Below, one piece after another: positions 25,672-35,268 of a DNA stretch of 64,000 nt (positions are counted from its first letter, which is position 1; each line of letters starts with the position of its first letter). The DNA comes from Amycolatopsis endophytica (GTDB lineage: Bacteria; Actinomycetota; Actinomycetes; Mycobacteriales; Pseudonocardiaceae): the NCBI RefSeq assembly GCF_013410405.1, contig NZ_JACCFK010000001.1:3720001-3784000 (forward strand), given 5' to 3'. The position numbers were made by a program, and so were the translations under genes. The notes beneath the pieces were generated by a model. The model was given only the letters and a program-made list of their open reading frames with translations. It was not told where the DNA came from and did not search any database.

Positions 25672-26045
25672 CCGGGCGATTCGCGCCGTGGGCAGTGGGT
25701 TCGGGCTGGGGTTAGCGGTTGCAGAGCCGGTTCTTGTCCCTGGTCTGCTTCAGTGTCTCCCGTTTGCGGTCCGTGTCTAGCCGGTGGAGGTAGGGCGTGG
25801 AGTGCGTGCGGGTTTGGTGCGCGAGTCGCTGGAGGGCCGGCTTTCGGCGGACGGGGGCCGATGACCTCGAACTGGTGCCGGTCGACCCGGACGCGGGGGC
25901 GCATGTGCTCAGCGAACTGGATGATTCGCGCCGTGGGCAGCGGGTTCGGGCCGGAGTCAGCGGTTCCAGAACCAGTCCTTGTCCCTGGCCTGCTTCAGCG
26001 CCTCCCGCTTGCGGTCCTTCTCCAGCCGGTCGAGGTAGAGCGTGC
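25576..26045. repeat. Decayed tandem duplication of the GNAT/def convergent junction
   Basis: Copy 1 (25576-25800) holds the true 3' end of the ACT-GNAT gene and a broken copy of the def 3' end; copy 2 (25802-26045) holds a broken copy of the GNAT 3' end and the true def 3' end. Anchors: GTGCGTGCGGGTTTGG at 25576 and 25802; CATGTGCTCAGCGAACT at 25651 and 25902; GATTCGCGCCGTGGGCAG at 25678 and 25923. Copy 2 carries about 25 extra bases near 25862-25890. Offset varies from 226 to 251 bp because of small indels. Confidence 0.85.
25676..25800 (-). pseudogene. Duplicated C-terminal fragment of peptide deformylase
   Basis: Read on the minus strand, the segment ending at 25712 encodes DRKRETLKQTRDKNRLCNR, clearly a mutated copy of the genuine deformylase C-terminus DRKREALKQARDKDWFWNR at 25957. 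It has no start, no catalytic motifs and is interrupted upstream. Product of the local tandem duplication. Confidence 0.8.
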
Positions 26046-26457
26046 CGTCGAGGTGGTCGGTCTCGTGCTGGAGGCACTGCGCCATCACGCCTTCGCCCTC
26101 GACCGTCACCGGCTCGTTGCGCAGGTCGACGCCGCGAACCACTGCGCGCGTCGCCCGGCGGGTCGGGAACCACAGCTCCGGAACGGACAGGCAGCCCTCG
26201 TTGATCTCGTGTGTCTCCTCGGACAGCTCGACGATCTCCGGGTTGATCACGTACCCGAACAGGTTGTCCACCTCGTAGCTGAACACCCGCAGGCTCACCC
26301 CGATCTGTGGCGCCGCCAGCCCGGCGCGCCCGGCCGGGCGCACGGTGTCCAGCAGGTCGGTCACCAGCTGGTCGAGGGTGTTGTCGAACCTGGTCACGGG
26401 ATCACAGACCGTCTTGAGCACCGGGTCGCCGAAGTACCGCAGCTCCCGCAACGCCAT
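25957..26457 (-). CDS. def: Peptide deformylase
   Basis: A 166-residue metalloenzyme removing the N-terminal formyl group from nascent proteins. All three motifs are visible: GLAAPQIG (about 46-53), EGCLSVPE (about 91-98) and QHETDHLDG (about 132-140; Cys and two His bind the metal). The C-terminus is a charged helix. The gene reads towards the ACT-GNAT gene, and the intervening DNA is a decayed duplication of both 3' ends. The protein itself is intact. Confidence 0.96.
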   Translation of the reverse strand: MALRELRYFGDPVLKTVCDPVTRFDNTLDQLVTDLLDTVRPAGRAGLAAPQIGVSLRVFSYEVDNLFGYVINPEIVELSEETHEINEGCLSVPELWFPTRRATRAVVRGVDLRNEPVTVEGEGVMAQCLQHETDHLDGTLYLDRLEKDRKREALKQARDKDWFWNR

Positions 26458-26526
26458 CAGGTCGTCCTCTCACTCGTTCGGGCTACGAAGAGTAAACCGT
26501 GTGCCGATCGAGTGGGTTCATCAAGG

Positions 26527-29500
26527 TCACGCTCGCAGCCTCAGCCCCTTCGGCGTCGCACGGAAGCCCGCGTCACGCAGGACGTCGGCCAGCGCCGAGG
26601 TCAATGCCTGTTCACCATCGGCGCGCTGGACCGCCAGCTGCCCCAGCCAGCCCTCCCGCACCGCGCGGGACAGGGCGTGCGCGGCTGCCTTCAACGACGG
26701 CTTGTCCTCGGTGAAGGACAGCAGCGACCGCCCGCCCCGTTCGACGTACAGCGCGGGCACACCGTCGACCAGCACCACGAGCGCACCCGCCTTGCGTGCC
26801 GGACGGTGCTTGGTGTCACCCAGCGCCGCCGGCCACGACAACGCCGCGCCGTAGGGCTGGGCCGGATCACTGGCCGCGAGCACGACCGCGTCGGTGAGCG
26901 TGTCCGGCCGCCGGGTGCCGCCCGGATCGGACAGCGCCCGCAACCGGTCCACCGCTCCGCGCGCGGCGAACTGCGCGGCTCCCAGGCCCTCCACGACGTA
27001 GCCGCGGATCACCTGCCCCGAGTCTTCCATAGCCCGCAGCACCTTGTAGATCCCGGAGAACCCACCGGTGACCCGCTCGGTCTCCAGCGCGCCCCGCGTG
27101 AGCACACCGTGCCGCTCCAGGAACGCCTCGGTGCGCGCGTGGGTGCGCCGCGTCGGATCGGACTCGCGGGCCGGCGCCAGCGCCCACCGCCCGGCCACCG
27201 TCGGCGGCCCGGTGCGGGACGGCATCGCGGGCCGCCCCGCCCGCATCCGCCCGTACCGGCTGCGCGGCGTGGCCTGGCGTGGTTTGTGCGCCGCGCCCTT
27301 GCCCGACACCAGCGCCCGCAGCGGTGCCAGTGTGTCGCCGGTGACCGTGCCCGCCCACACCAGGTCCCACACCGCGCCCACCACGTCCGCGTCGCCCGGC
27401 GCGGCCTCGACCAGCGGCGTCACCCGGTCGACCAGCTGGCGGAAGAACAACGCGCCACCGTCGAGCGCCGCGACGACCGCCTCGTGCAGCGGACTCGTCG
27501 GCGCCTCCTCGTCGGCCTCCGGCAGCAGCAGATCGGCCACGTCGGCGGGCGCCAGCGATATCCACCCGTCGCCCCCGGCCAGCGCTCCCGCACCGCACCA
27601 GACGACCTCGCCCGCGGTCATCAGCTCGTCCATCAGCGCCGGGTAGTAGCCGGGCAGACGGCTCGGCAGGATCAGCGATTCGAGCGCGCTCGCCGGCAGC
27701 GGGGCGCCCGCCAGCTGCTCCACCACCGACAGCACGTCGTCGATGGTCGGCGCGGCCCGCATCCGCGCCCCGATCCCGTGCCACGACGGCAGGAACCGGC
27801 CCAGGGCCGCGGGTTCCACGGGCTCGACCTCGGCCCGCAGCCGGGCCAGCGACGCCCGGCGCAACCGCCGCAGCACACCGGCGTCGCAGTACTCCGTGCC
27901 CGCGCCGTGGGTCTCCGGATGACCGACCGGCCGCAGCTCGCCCCGCACCAGCCGCCCCTCGGCGGTGAGCCTGTCGAGCACCCCGGTGACCACGGCGGGC
28001 CCGAGCCCGAACCGGTTCGCGGCCTCGTGCGCGGAGAACGGCCCGCGGGACCGGGCGTAGCGGGACAGCAGATCGCCGAGCGGATCGGCCACCGGCTCGG
28101 TGAACGCCTCCGGCACCCCGATCGGCAGTGCCACGCCCAGCGCGTCCCGCACCCGGCCCGCGTCCTCGATGGACAGGTTGCGGTCCTCACCCGCGATCCG
28201 CACCCGGATGACCCGCCGCTGCGCGATCAGATCGGTGAGCCACTCCGGTTCGACGCCACGGGCCGCGGCCTCGTCGTCGGACAGATCACCCAGGAACCGC
28301 AACAGATCCGCGGTCTCCTCGGCGTTGCGGGCATGCCGGTCGGGTTCGAGCCGTTGCAGCGACCGCTCGACCTCGTCGACCACCTCGGCGTCCAGCAGCT
28401 CCCGGATCGCCTCGGTGCCCAGCAGTTCCGCGAGCAGCGTGGAATCCAGCGCCAGCGCCGCCGCGCGCCGTTCCGCCAGCGGGGCGTCCGTCTCGTACAG
28501 GAACATACCGACGTAGCCGAACATCAGGCTGCGCGCGAACGGCGACGGCTGCGGGGTCTCGACCTCCGCGACCTTGACGCGGCGAGCCCGCACGTCGGCC
28601 ATCAGCTCCCGCAGCCCGCCCACGTCGTAGACGTCCTGCAGGCACTCCCGCATCGCCTCCAGCACCACCGGGAACCGCTCGTACTTCGCCGCCACCGCGA
28701 GCAGCTGCGAGGCCCGCTGACGCTGCTGCCACAACGGGGTGCGCCGCCGCGGATCGCGCCGGGGCAGCAGCAGCGACCGGGCCGCGCACTCCCGGAACCG
28801 CGCGGCGAACAGGGCCGAACCGCCGACCTCGCCGACGATGACCTGCTCGACCTCCTCCGGTTCGATCAGCACGTCGTCGGCGCCGATCGTCACCTCGGCG
28901 CCCTCGCTGTCCAGCGCCTCGGGCAGGCGCAGCACGATCCCGTCGTCGGAGTGCATCACCTGGGCGTCCACCCCGCGCTGCTCGCGCAGCCGCGCCGCGA
29001 TCGCCAGTGCCCACGGCGCGTTGACCTGCGCCCCGAACGGCGAATGCAGCACCACCCGCCAGTCGCCGAGCTCGTCGCGGAAGCGTTCGAGCAGGATCGT
29101 GCGGTCGTTGGGCACGTGCCGCGTCGCCGACTTCTGCTCGGACAGGTAGGTCAGCAGGTTGTCGCACGCCTTCTCGTCCAGACCCGCCCGCGCGGCCCGC
29201 GTACGCGCCCTGTCATCGTCCGAACCGGACAGTTCACGGACGAACGCGCCCAGCGCCCTGCCCAGCTCCAGCGGGCGGCCCGGCGCGTCGCCCTTCCAGA
29301 ACGGCATCCGCGCCGGCTCACCCGGCGCCGGGACCACGATGACGCGGTCGTGCGTGATGTCGGTGATCCGCCACGACGACGTGCCCAGCAGGATCGTGTC
29401 GCCCACCCGCGACTCGTAGACCATCTCCTCGTCCAGCTCGCCCACACGGGAACCGGGGCTGCCCTCGCCGCCCGGCGTCATCACGGTGAACAGGCCGCGG

Positions 29501-31146
29501 TCGGGGATCGTGCCGCCGGAGGTGACGGCCAGCCGCTGCGACCCCGGCCGCCCGCGCAGCTCACCCGCCACCCGGTCCCATGTGATGCGCGGCCGCAGCT
29601 CGCCGAACTCCTCGCTCGGGTACCGCCCGGCCAGCATGTCCAGCACCGCCAGCAGCGCGTCGTCGGGCAGCGCGGTGAACGGCGCCGCGCGGCGGACCGT
29701 CGCCGCCAGGTCCTCCACCGACCACGGCTCCAGCGCGACCATCGACACGACGTGCTGCGCCAGCACGTCGAGCGGATTGCGCGGGTACCGGACCGCCTCG
29801 ATCGCCCCCGCCGTCATCCGCTCCGACACCACCGCGCACGAAACCAGGTCGCCGCGGAACTTCGGGAACATCACCCCGGTGGACACCGCGCCCACGTGGT
29901 GACCGGCGCGGCCCACCCGCTGCAGCCCGGAGGCGACCGTCGGCGGCGCCTCGATCTGCACCACCAGGTCGACCGCGCCCATGTCGATGCCCAGCTCCAG
30001 CGACGAGGTCGCGACCACGCACGGCAGGAGCCCGGACTTGAGCTCCTCCTCAACCCGGGTGCGCTGCTCGCGCGACATCGACCCGTGGTGCGCCTTCGCG
30101 ACGGTGGCCTCGGCGCCCGTGGTGAGCCCCGACTCGCCGATGGCCTCTGCCGGGAAGCGCTGGTCGGCGGTCAGTTCGGTCTGCTCGGCCGCCAGCTCGT
30201 TCAGCCGCGCCGTCATCCGCTCGGCCAGCCGCCGCGAGTTGGCGAACACGATGGTGGAGCGGTGCTGCCGGATCAGCTCCAGCACCCGCTGCTCGACCGA
30301 CGGCCAGATCGACGGCCTGCGGACGGCCGCGGGTTCGTCCGGCGGGCCGTCGTCGGAGGGCAGCAGCGAGTCGAGCCGCTCCAGCGGGCTCGGCGCCGGG
30401 CCGTCCAGGTTCGCCATGTCCTCGACCGGGACCTCGACCCGCACCTCGACCGTCTTGGGCGTCTTCGGCTGCACGATCCGCACCGGGCGGCCACCGGTGA
30501 GGAACGAGCCCACCTCGTCGATCGGCCGCACGGTGGCGGACAGGCCGATGCGCTGTGCCGGCTCCGGCAGCAGCGCGTCCAGCCGCTCCAGCGACAGCGC
30601 CAGATGGGCGCCGCGCTTGCCGCCCGCCACCGCGTGCACCTCGTCCAGGATCACCGTCTCGACGCCCCGCAGGGACTCCCGCGCCGACGAGGTGAGGATG
30701 AGGAACAGCGACTCCGGCGTGGTCACCAGGATGTCCGGCGGCGACTTGAGGAACGTGCGGCGCTCGGCCGCGGACGTGTCACCCGTGCGCATGCCCACCG
30801 TGATCTCCGGCGGCGTCCGCCCGAGACGGTGGCTGGCCTGCCGGATCCCGGCCAGCGGCGCGCGCAGGTTGCGTTGCACGTCGACCGCCAGCGCCTTCAA
30901 CGGCGAGACGTAGAGGACGCGGCAGCGGCGCTGCTTCTCGGCGGCGGGCGGCTCCACCGCGAGCCGGTCCAGCGCCCACAGGAACGCGGCCAGCGTCTTG
31001 CCCGAGCCGGTGGGCGCCACGACCAGCGCGTGCTCACCCGCCTGCGCCGCCTCCCACGCGCCGGCCTGCGCCTCGGTGGGCGCGGCGAAAGCACCCGCGA
31101 ACCAGTCGCGGGTGGCGGGCGAGAACAGGTCGAGCACTTCGGTCAC
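26527..31146 (-). CDS. lhr: Lhr family ATP-dependent DNA helicase
   Basis: A 1539-residue superfamily-2 helicase of the large Lhr type found in actinomycetes, acting in DNA repair (3'-5' translocation on ssDNA, unwinding RNA:DNA hybrids). Walker A is PTGSGKT at residues 45-51; a DEVH box lies near residue 165; helicase C motifs (SSLELGIDMGAVDLVVQIEAPPTVASGLQRVGRAGHHVG) are intact, followed by the winged-helix and Lhr-core regions and a long C-terminal domain ending LRLRA. GTG at 31146 begins the conserved N-terminus; longer starts overlap the divergent Hsp70-like gene. It is not preceded by a recognisable SOS box. Confidence 0.95.
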   Translation of the reverse strand: MTEVLDLFSPATRDWFAGAFAAPTEAQAGAWEAAQAGEHALVVAPTGSGKTLAAFLWALDRLAVEPPAAEKQRRCRVLYVSPLKALAVDVQRNLRAPLAGIRQASHRLGRTPPEITVGMRTGDTSAAERRTFLKSPPDILVTTPESLFLILTSSARESLRGVETVILDEVHAVAGGKRGAHLALSLERLDALLPEPAQRIGLSATVRPIDEVGSFLTGGRPVRIVQPKTPKTVEVRVEVPVEDMANLDGPAPSPLERLDSLLPSDDGPPDEPAAVRRPSIWPSVEQRVLELIRQHRSTIVFANSRRLAERMTARLNELAAEQTELTADQRFPAEAIGESGLTTGAEATVAKAHHGSMSREQRTRVEEELKSGLLPCVVATSSLELGIDMGAVDLVVQIEAPPTVASGLQRVGRAGHHVGAVSTGVMFPKFRGDLVSCAVVSERMTAGAIEAVRYPRNPLDVLAQHVVSMVALEPWSVEDLAATVRRAAPFTALPDDALLAVLDMLAGRYPSEEFGELRPRITWDRVAGELRGRPGSQRLAVTSGGTIPDRGLFTVMTPGGEGSPGSRVGELDEEMVYESRVGDTILLGTSSWRITDITHDRVIVVPAPGEPARMPFWKGDAPGRPLELGRALGAFVRELSGSDDDRARTRAARAGLDEKACDNLLTYLSEQKSATRHVPNDRTILLERFRDELGDWRVVLHSPFGAQVNAPWALAIAARLREQRGVDAQVMHSDDGIVLRLPEALDSEGAEVTIGADDVLIEPEEVEQVIVGEVGGSALFAARFRECAARSLLLPRRDPRRRTPLWQQRQRASQLLAVAAKYERFPVVLEAMRECLQDVYDVGGLRELMADVRARRVKVAEVETPQPSPFARSLMFGYVGMFLYETDAPLAERRAAALALDSTLLAELLGTEAIRELLDAEVVDEVERSLQRLEPDRHARNAEETADLLRFLGDLSDDEAAARGVEPEWLTDLIAQRRVIRVRIAGEDRNLSIEDAGRVRDALGVALPIGVPEAFTEPVADPLGDLLSRYARSRGPFSAHEAANRFGLGPAVVTGVLDRLTAEGRLVRGELRPVGHPETHGAGTEYCDAGVLRRLRRASLARLRAEVEPVEPAALGRFLPSWHGIGARMRAAPTIDDVLSVVEQLAGAPLPASALESLILPSRLPGYYPALMDELMTAGEVVWCGAGALAGGDGWISLAPADVADLLLPEADEEAPTSPLHEAVVAALDGGALFFRQLVDRVTPLVEAAPGDADVVGAVWDLVWAGTVTGDTLAPLRALVSGKGAAHKPRQATPRSRYGRMRAGRPAMPSRTGPPTVAGRWALAPARESDPTRRTHARTEAFLERHGVLTRGALETERVTGGFSGIYKVLRAMEDSGQVIRGYVVEGLGAAQFAARGAVDRLRALSDPGGTRRPDTLTDAVVLAASDPAQPYGAALSWPAALGDTKHRPARKAGALVVLVDGVPALYVERGGRSLLSFTEDKPSLKAAAHALSRAVREGWLGQLAVQRADGEQALTSALADVLRDAGFRATPKGLRLRA

Positions 31147-31257
31147 GAGTCCATGATGACCGGGGGGTACGACAATTTCTCGCGGGTGCGCACGCGCGGC
31201 CACGGGACGCGTGGCAGCATCACGTCCTGGCCTGGGTGGTTCGTGAGGGGAAGAGCT

Positions 31258-33111
31258 GTGCGCATCCTGTCGGTGGATCTCGGTACGTCCAACACCGTGG
31301 CGGTACTGTCCGCGCACGGACGGCCGCCGAGAGTGGTCGAGGTGGACGGCTCCGCCACCATGCCCTCGGCCGTGTTCGCGGAGGAGAACGGCACCCTCGT
31401 CGTCGGCCGCGACGCCGAGCGCCGCGCCCGCCTGGACCCCACCCGCTTCGAACCCAACCCGAAGCGCCGCGTCGACGAGCAGACGCTGCTGCTCGGCCAG
31501 GACATCGTGCCGGTCAACGAGGCGCTGGCCGGCGTGCTGCGGCGCGTGCTCGACGAGACCACCCGCCAGCTCGGCGGCGAGATGCCCGACGAGATCCGCC
31601 TCACCCACCCCGCGCAGTGGGGCCCGACCCGCCGCAACGTGCTGCTGTCGGCGGCCCGGCTGGCCGGGCTGACCGGCCCGCTGCTGCTCGTGCCCGAACC
31701 CGTCGCGGCGGCCGCGCACTTCGCGTCACTGGCGGGCCGCGCGCCCGCCCCCGGCCAGGCGCTCGCGGTCTACGACCTGGGTGCGGGCACGTTCGACGTC
31801 GCGGTCGTCGGCGCCACCCGGAACGGGTTCGGCGTGCTCGCCGAGGACGGCCTGCCCGATCTCGGCGGGCTCGACGTCGACCAGGCGCTGATGGTGCACG
31901 TCGGTCGCGAGGTCTCGCACTCCGACCCGCAGCGCTGGCAGCGGCTGCTGCGCCCGGAGTCCACCGCCGACCGGCGCACCCGCCGGGCGCTGCAGGAGGA
32001 CGTCAAGGCCGCGAAGGAGGCCCTGTCCCGGCTGCCGCAGACCGAAGTGCCGATGCCCGAGCCATTCAGCGACGTCCTGGTGACGCGCGGCGAGCTGGAG
32101 GCGCTGGTCCGGCCGGCGCTGCTGCGCAGTGTCGAGCTGCTGGGCCGCACGATCGCCGCGGCCGGGCTGTCCCCGGACCGGCTGGCCGGGATCTACCTGG
32201 TCGGCGGGTCGAGCAGGCTGCCGCTGGTCGGATCGATGATCTCGGAGAAGCTCGGGGTCGTGCCCTCCAGCCTCGACCAGCCGGAGACCGCGGTCGCGCT
32301 CGGCGCGCACCACGTGGCCCGCGACGGCATCAACATGCGCACCCAGAACGTCGAGGGGCAGACCGCGGCCACCGGCATCCCGCCCGGGTTCCCGCCGCCC
32401 CCGGTCGCGGCCGTGCCCGCCACGCCGCCCGGCGGCTACCCCGGCGCCTCGCCCTATCCGCAGGCCGGGTTCCAGCCCGCGCCGACGAACTTCCCGGCAC
32501 TGCCGCCGTCCCGGCCGGAACCGCCGAAGAACCGGAAGAAGCTGTTCGCGGGCATCGCCGCGGCCGTCGTCGTGCTGCTGGCCGCGGGCGCGACCTACCT
32601 GTTCTGGCCCTCGTCCAGCTCGTCGGCCACCACATTCAGCGCCGCCGAGTGCCAGCAGCCCGGCGCCGCCGACCCGCAGGGCTTCACCGGCTGCCTGCGC
32701 CAGCTGGCCGGCAAGATCGCCGAGACCGGCTGCTCGGCCGGTGCGGGCACCGGGGACATCGCGCCGCCGGAGAGCGAGGACATCGGCGTGCTGGCCACCT
32801 GCCCGGCACCCGCGCTGGCCGGTGCCCAGGTCACCTACCTGCACGGTGTGACGACGGACAAGGTCAAGGACTACGCCGAGCGGCTGCTCGGCTCGGTCGG
32901 CGGCGACCAGGTCCAGGCACCGTGGAAGGGCAACGGCCTGGACGGCAGCTATTCGGCGGCGTCCGGGCGGACCTCGGCGGTGCTGGTGTTCACCGTCGCC
33001 GACCGGCCGCTGGCCGGCGTGGTCTACCAGAAGGCGGGCAACGGGCAGACCCCGCTGACGGCGGCGCGGATGGCCGACTACTTCGAGCAGAACGTGCAGC
33101 CGGGGGAGTAA
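31258..33111 (+). CDS. Hsp70-like ATPase with transmembrane helix and exported C-terminal domain
   Basis: A 617-residue protein. The N-terminal 365 residues are an actin/Hsp70 ATPase: VDLGTSNTVAVL phosphate-1 loop, YDLGAGTFDVAVVG phosphate-2 loop and YLVGGSSRLPLV adenosine loop. No Hsp70 substrate-binding domain follows; instead a Pro/Gly-rich linker (about 370-425) and one transmembrane helix (about 429-450) lead to an extracytoplasmic domain with several Cys residues (AECQQPG, GCLRQL, TGCSAG, ATCPAP). The start GTG has GAGGGGAAG upstream. It is divergent from lhr with 111 bp between starts. Function unknown; signalling or envelope assembly is possible. Confidence 0.88.
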   Translation: MRILSVDLGTSNTVAVLSAHGRPPRVVEVDGSATMPSAVFAEENGTLVVGRDAERRARLDPTRFEPNPKRRVDEQTLLLGQDIVPVNEALAGVLRRVLDETTRQLGGEMPDEIRLTHPAQWGPTRRNVLLSAARLAGLTGPLLLVPEPVAAAAHFASLAGRAPAPGQALAVYDLGAGTFDVAVVGATRNGFGVLAEDGLPDLGGLDVDQALMVHVGREVSHSDPQRWQRLLRPESTADRRTRRALQEDVKAAKEALSRLPQTEVPMPEPFSDVLVTRGELEALVRPALLRSVELLGRTIAAAGLSPDRLAGIYLVGGSSRLPLVGSMISEKLGVVPSSLDQPETAVALGAHHVARDGINMRTQNVEGQTAATGIPPGFPPPPVAAVPATPPGGYPGASPYPQAGFQPAPTNFPALPPSRPEPPKNRKKLFAGIAAAVVVLLAAGATYLFWPSSSSSATTFSAAECQQPGAADPQGFTGCLRQLAGKIAETGCSAGAGTGDIAPPESEDIGVLATCPAPALAGAQVTYLHGVTTDKVKDYAERLLGSVGGDQVQAPWKGNGLDGSYSAASGRTSAVLVFTVADRPLAGVVYQKAGNGQTPLTAARMADYFEQNVQPGE

Positions 33112-33237
33112 CTACTTCCGGTTGCGCAGATGCCAGAGGGCGCGGAGCGCGACCACGATGACCGCGACCAGCGCGGCGATCGCGGCCACGGTCATCAGGG
33201 CCGGGCCCCAGGAGGGCATTCCCTGGGCGGACAACAT
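33112..33237 (-). CDS. Small single-pass membrane protein
   Basis: A 41-residue protein with one hydrophobic helix (GPALMTVAAIAALVAVIVVAL) followed by RALWHLRNRK, a positive-inside tail. It starts at the stop codon of the convergent Hsp70-like gene (adjacent bases) and is divergent from the DUF3046 gene 42 bp away. No family recognised. A clear ribosome-binding site is lacking before the ATG, so the start is uncertain. Confidence 0.55.
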   Translation of the reverse strand: MLSAQGMPSWGPALMTVAAIAALVAVIVVALRALWHLRNRK

Positions 33238-33279
33238 GCCGTCACGGTACCCGGGGCGCGGGTCGCTACGCTGGGTCCG

Positions 33280-33474
33280 ATGCGCATCACCGTGTTCCGC
33301 AACCTGATGGCCGAGGAGTTCGGGCCCGGCAGGTCCGAGATGCTGGCGAAGGATCACGTGTTCAGCGGCCTGGGCGGGCGCACCGTCGAGCAGGCGCTCG
33401 AGCAGGGGGTCCCGGCGAAGGAGATCTGGCGGCAGGTCTGCGCCGAGTTCGACGTGCCGCCGGAACGACGGTGA
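33280..33474 (+). CDS. DUF3046 family protein
   Basis: A 64-residue protein (MRITVFRNLMAEEFGPGRSE start, VFSGLGGRTVEQALEQGVP core) of the DUF3046 family, conserved immediately upstream of recA in actinomycetes (Rv2738c in M. tuberculosis). Function unknown. It ends 42 bp before the recA promoter, so read-through into recA is possible. Confidence 0.9.
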   Translation: MRITVFRNLMAEEFGPGRSEMLAKDHVFSGLGGRTVEQALEQGVPAKEIWRQVCAEFDVPPERR

Positions 33475-33516
33475 CCCCGCTTCGCGGAAAGTTCCCCGGC
33501 CGGGGCGTGTCGCTGC

Positions 33517-33544
33517 TTGCCTCGAACAGGTGTTCGGCTATTGT
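33517..33544 (+). promoter_or_regulatory. recA promoter with LexA box
   Basis: A -35-like TTGCCT (33517-33522) and -10-like TATTGT (33539-33544) are 16 bp apart. The SOS box TCGAAC-N4-GTTCGG (33522-33537) fills the spacer and differs from the consensus TCGAAC-N4-GTTCGA by one base. It is the same layout as the HEPN promoter at 22.3 kb. Confidence 0.82.
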
Positions 33545-33681
33545 GGTGTCCACATCGGGGTCAGCGATCCACAGCTTCGTCTCCGCGCCCGGAATTGTCG
33601 GACCCCGCCCGTAGTGTCGGGCCACAGCGAACAAACCCGAATACGGCCTCCACAGGCTCCCGAACGACGAGGTGGATTTCC

Positions 33682-34722
33682 ATGCCAGCAGCACCCGACA
33701 AGGACAAGGCGCTCGAGCTCGCCCTGGCCCAGATCGACAAGCAGTACGGCAAGGGCTCGGTCATGCGCCTGGGCGAGGACACGCGCCCGCCCATCGCCGT
33801 GATCCCGACCGGCGCCATCGCGCTCGACATCGCACTGGGCATCGGCGGCCTGCCGCGCGGCCGGGTCGTCGAGATCTACGGCCCGGAGTCCTCCGGTAAG
33901 ACGACGGTCGCCCTGCACGCGGTCGCCAACGCGCAGAAGAACGGCGGTATCGCGGCGTTCGTCGACGCCGAGCACGCGCTCGACCCGGAGTACGCCAAGG
34001 CGCTGGGCGTCGACACCGACGCGCTGCTGGTGTCCCAGCCGGACACCGGTGAGCAGGCGCTGGAGATCGCGGACATGCTGATCCGGTCCGGCGCGCTCGA
34101 CATCCTGGTCATCGACTCGGTGGCCGCGCTCGTGCCGCGCGCCGAGATCGAGGGCGAGATGGGTGACTCGCACGTGGGTCTGCAGGCCCGGCTGATGAGC
34201 CAGGCGCTGCGCAAGATCACCGGTGCGCTGTCCAACTCCGGCACCACCGCGATCTTCATCAACCAGCTGCGCGAGAAGGTCGGCGTCATGTTCGGTTCGC
34301 CGGAGACCACCACCGGTGGCAAGGCGCTCAAGTTCTACGCCTCCGTCCGGCTCGACGTGCGCCGCATCGAGACGCTCAAGGACAGCGGCGAGGCGGTCGG
34401 CAACCGCACCCGCGTCAAGGTCGTGAAGAACAAGGTCGCGCCGCCGTTCAAGCAGGCCGAGTTCGACATCCTCTACGGCCAGGGCGTGTCCCGTGAGGGT
34501 TCGCTCATCGACATGGGTGTCGACCAAGGCATCCTGCGCAAGTCCGGTGCCTGGTACACCTACGAGGGCGACCAGCTCGGCCAGGGCAAGGAGAACGCGC
34601 GGAAGTTCCTGCGCGACAACCCGGACATCGCCAACGAGATCGAGAAGCGGATCAAGGAGAAGCTCGGCATCGGGCCGCAGCTCGACGCCGAGGCCGCCGA
34701 ACCGGCCCCGGTCGACTTCTGA
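33682..34722 (+). CDS. recA: Recombinase RecA
   Basis: A 346-residue DNA-dependent ATPase for strand exchange and LexA co-proteolysis. Walker A GPESSGKT is at residues 67-74; [10 protein letters not shown], the L1/L2 loops ([43 protein letters not shown]) and the acidic C-terminus are intact. No intein is present, unlike in M. tuberculosis. ATG at 33682 follows ACGAGGTGG. The 5' leader from the predicted start site is about 130 nt. recX begins 3 nt after the stop. Confidence 0.99.
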   Translation: MPAAPDKDKALELALAQIDKQYGKGSVMRLGEDTRPPIAVIPTGAIALDIALGIGGLPRGRVVEIYGPESSGKTTVALHAVANAQKNGGIAAFVDAEHALDPEYAKALGVDTDALLVSQPDTGEQALEIADMLIRSGALDILVIDSVAALVPRAEIEGEMGDSHVGLQARLMSQALRKITGALSNSGTTAIFINQLREKVGVMFGSPETTTGGKALKFYASVRLDVRRIETLKDSGEAVGNRTRVKVVKNKVAPPFKQAEFDILYGQGVSREGSLIDMGVDQGILRKSGAWYTYEGDQLGQGKENARKFLRDNPDIANEIEKRIKEKLGIGPQLDAEAAEPAPVDF

Positions 34723-34725
34723 TCG

Positions 34726-35262
34726 ATGCCCAGGTTCGACCCGGCGGAGCTGTCCAGGGACGAGGCGTGGAAGAAGGCCAAGGAGATCTGTTTCGATCTC
34801 CTGGCCATCCGCGCCCGCACCAAGGACGAACTCCGGCAGACCTTGCGCCGCAAGGGCTTCGACGACGAGATCCGCGAGCAGCTGCTCGGCAAGCTCGACG
34901 ACGCCGGCCTGATCGACGACGCCGCGTTCGCCGAGCAGTGGGTGCGCTCGCGCCACGCCTACCAGGGGCTGGCGCGCACCGCGCTGGTCGCCGAGCTGAA
35001 GCGCAAGGGCGTCGACGCGGACGTGGCGGCGCAGGCGGCGGGGGAGATCGACCGCGAGTCCGAGGAACAGCGGGCGCGTGAGCTAGTGCGCAAGCGCCTG
35101 CGTTCGATGACGTCCCTGGACGAGCAGACCGCGACCCGTCGCCTGCTCGGCACGCTCGCGCGCAAGGGCTACCCGCAGGGCCTGTCCTACACCGTGGTGC
35201 GCGACGAACTCCACAACGCCGGCGCCGACGCCACCCCCCTGGACGACGCCACCCTCGACTGA
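34726..35262 (+). CDS. recX: Regulatory protein RecX
   Basis: A 178-residue helical protein that binds RecA filaments and limits recombinase activity. The three-helix repeats of the family are visible (AKEICFDLLAIRARTKDELRQTLRRKGF; LDDAGLIDDAAFAEQWVRSR; ELKRKGVDADVAAQAAGEID). It starts 3 nt after recA, in the same LexA-controlled operon. Directly downstream the DNA changes to 21-bp repeats and gene debris. Confidence 0.96.
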   Translation: MPRFDPAELSRDEAWKKAKEICFDLLAIRARTKDELRQTLRRKGFDDEIREQLLGKLDDAGLIDDAAFAEQWVRSRHAYQGLARTALVAELKRKGVDADVAAQAAGEIDRESEEQRARELVRKRLRSMTSLDEQTATRRLLGTLARKGYPQGLSYTVVRDELHNAGADATPLDDATLD

Positions 35263-35268
35263 CCCCCC

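Noticed and set aside
25753..33111. Very long open frame spanning def, lhr and the Hsp70-like gene
   Set aside because: It is antisense to lhr and def for most of its length and becomes the Hsp70-like gene only from 31258; the upstream part is an artefact of high GC with few stops.
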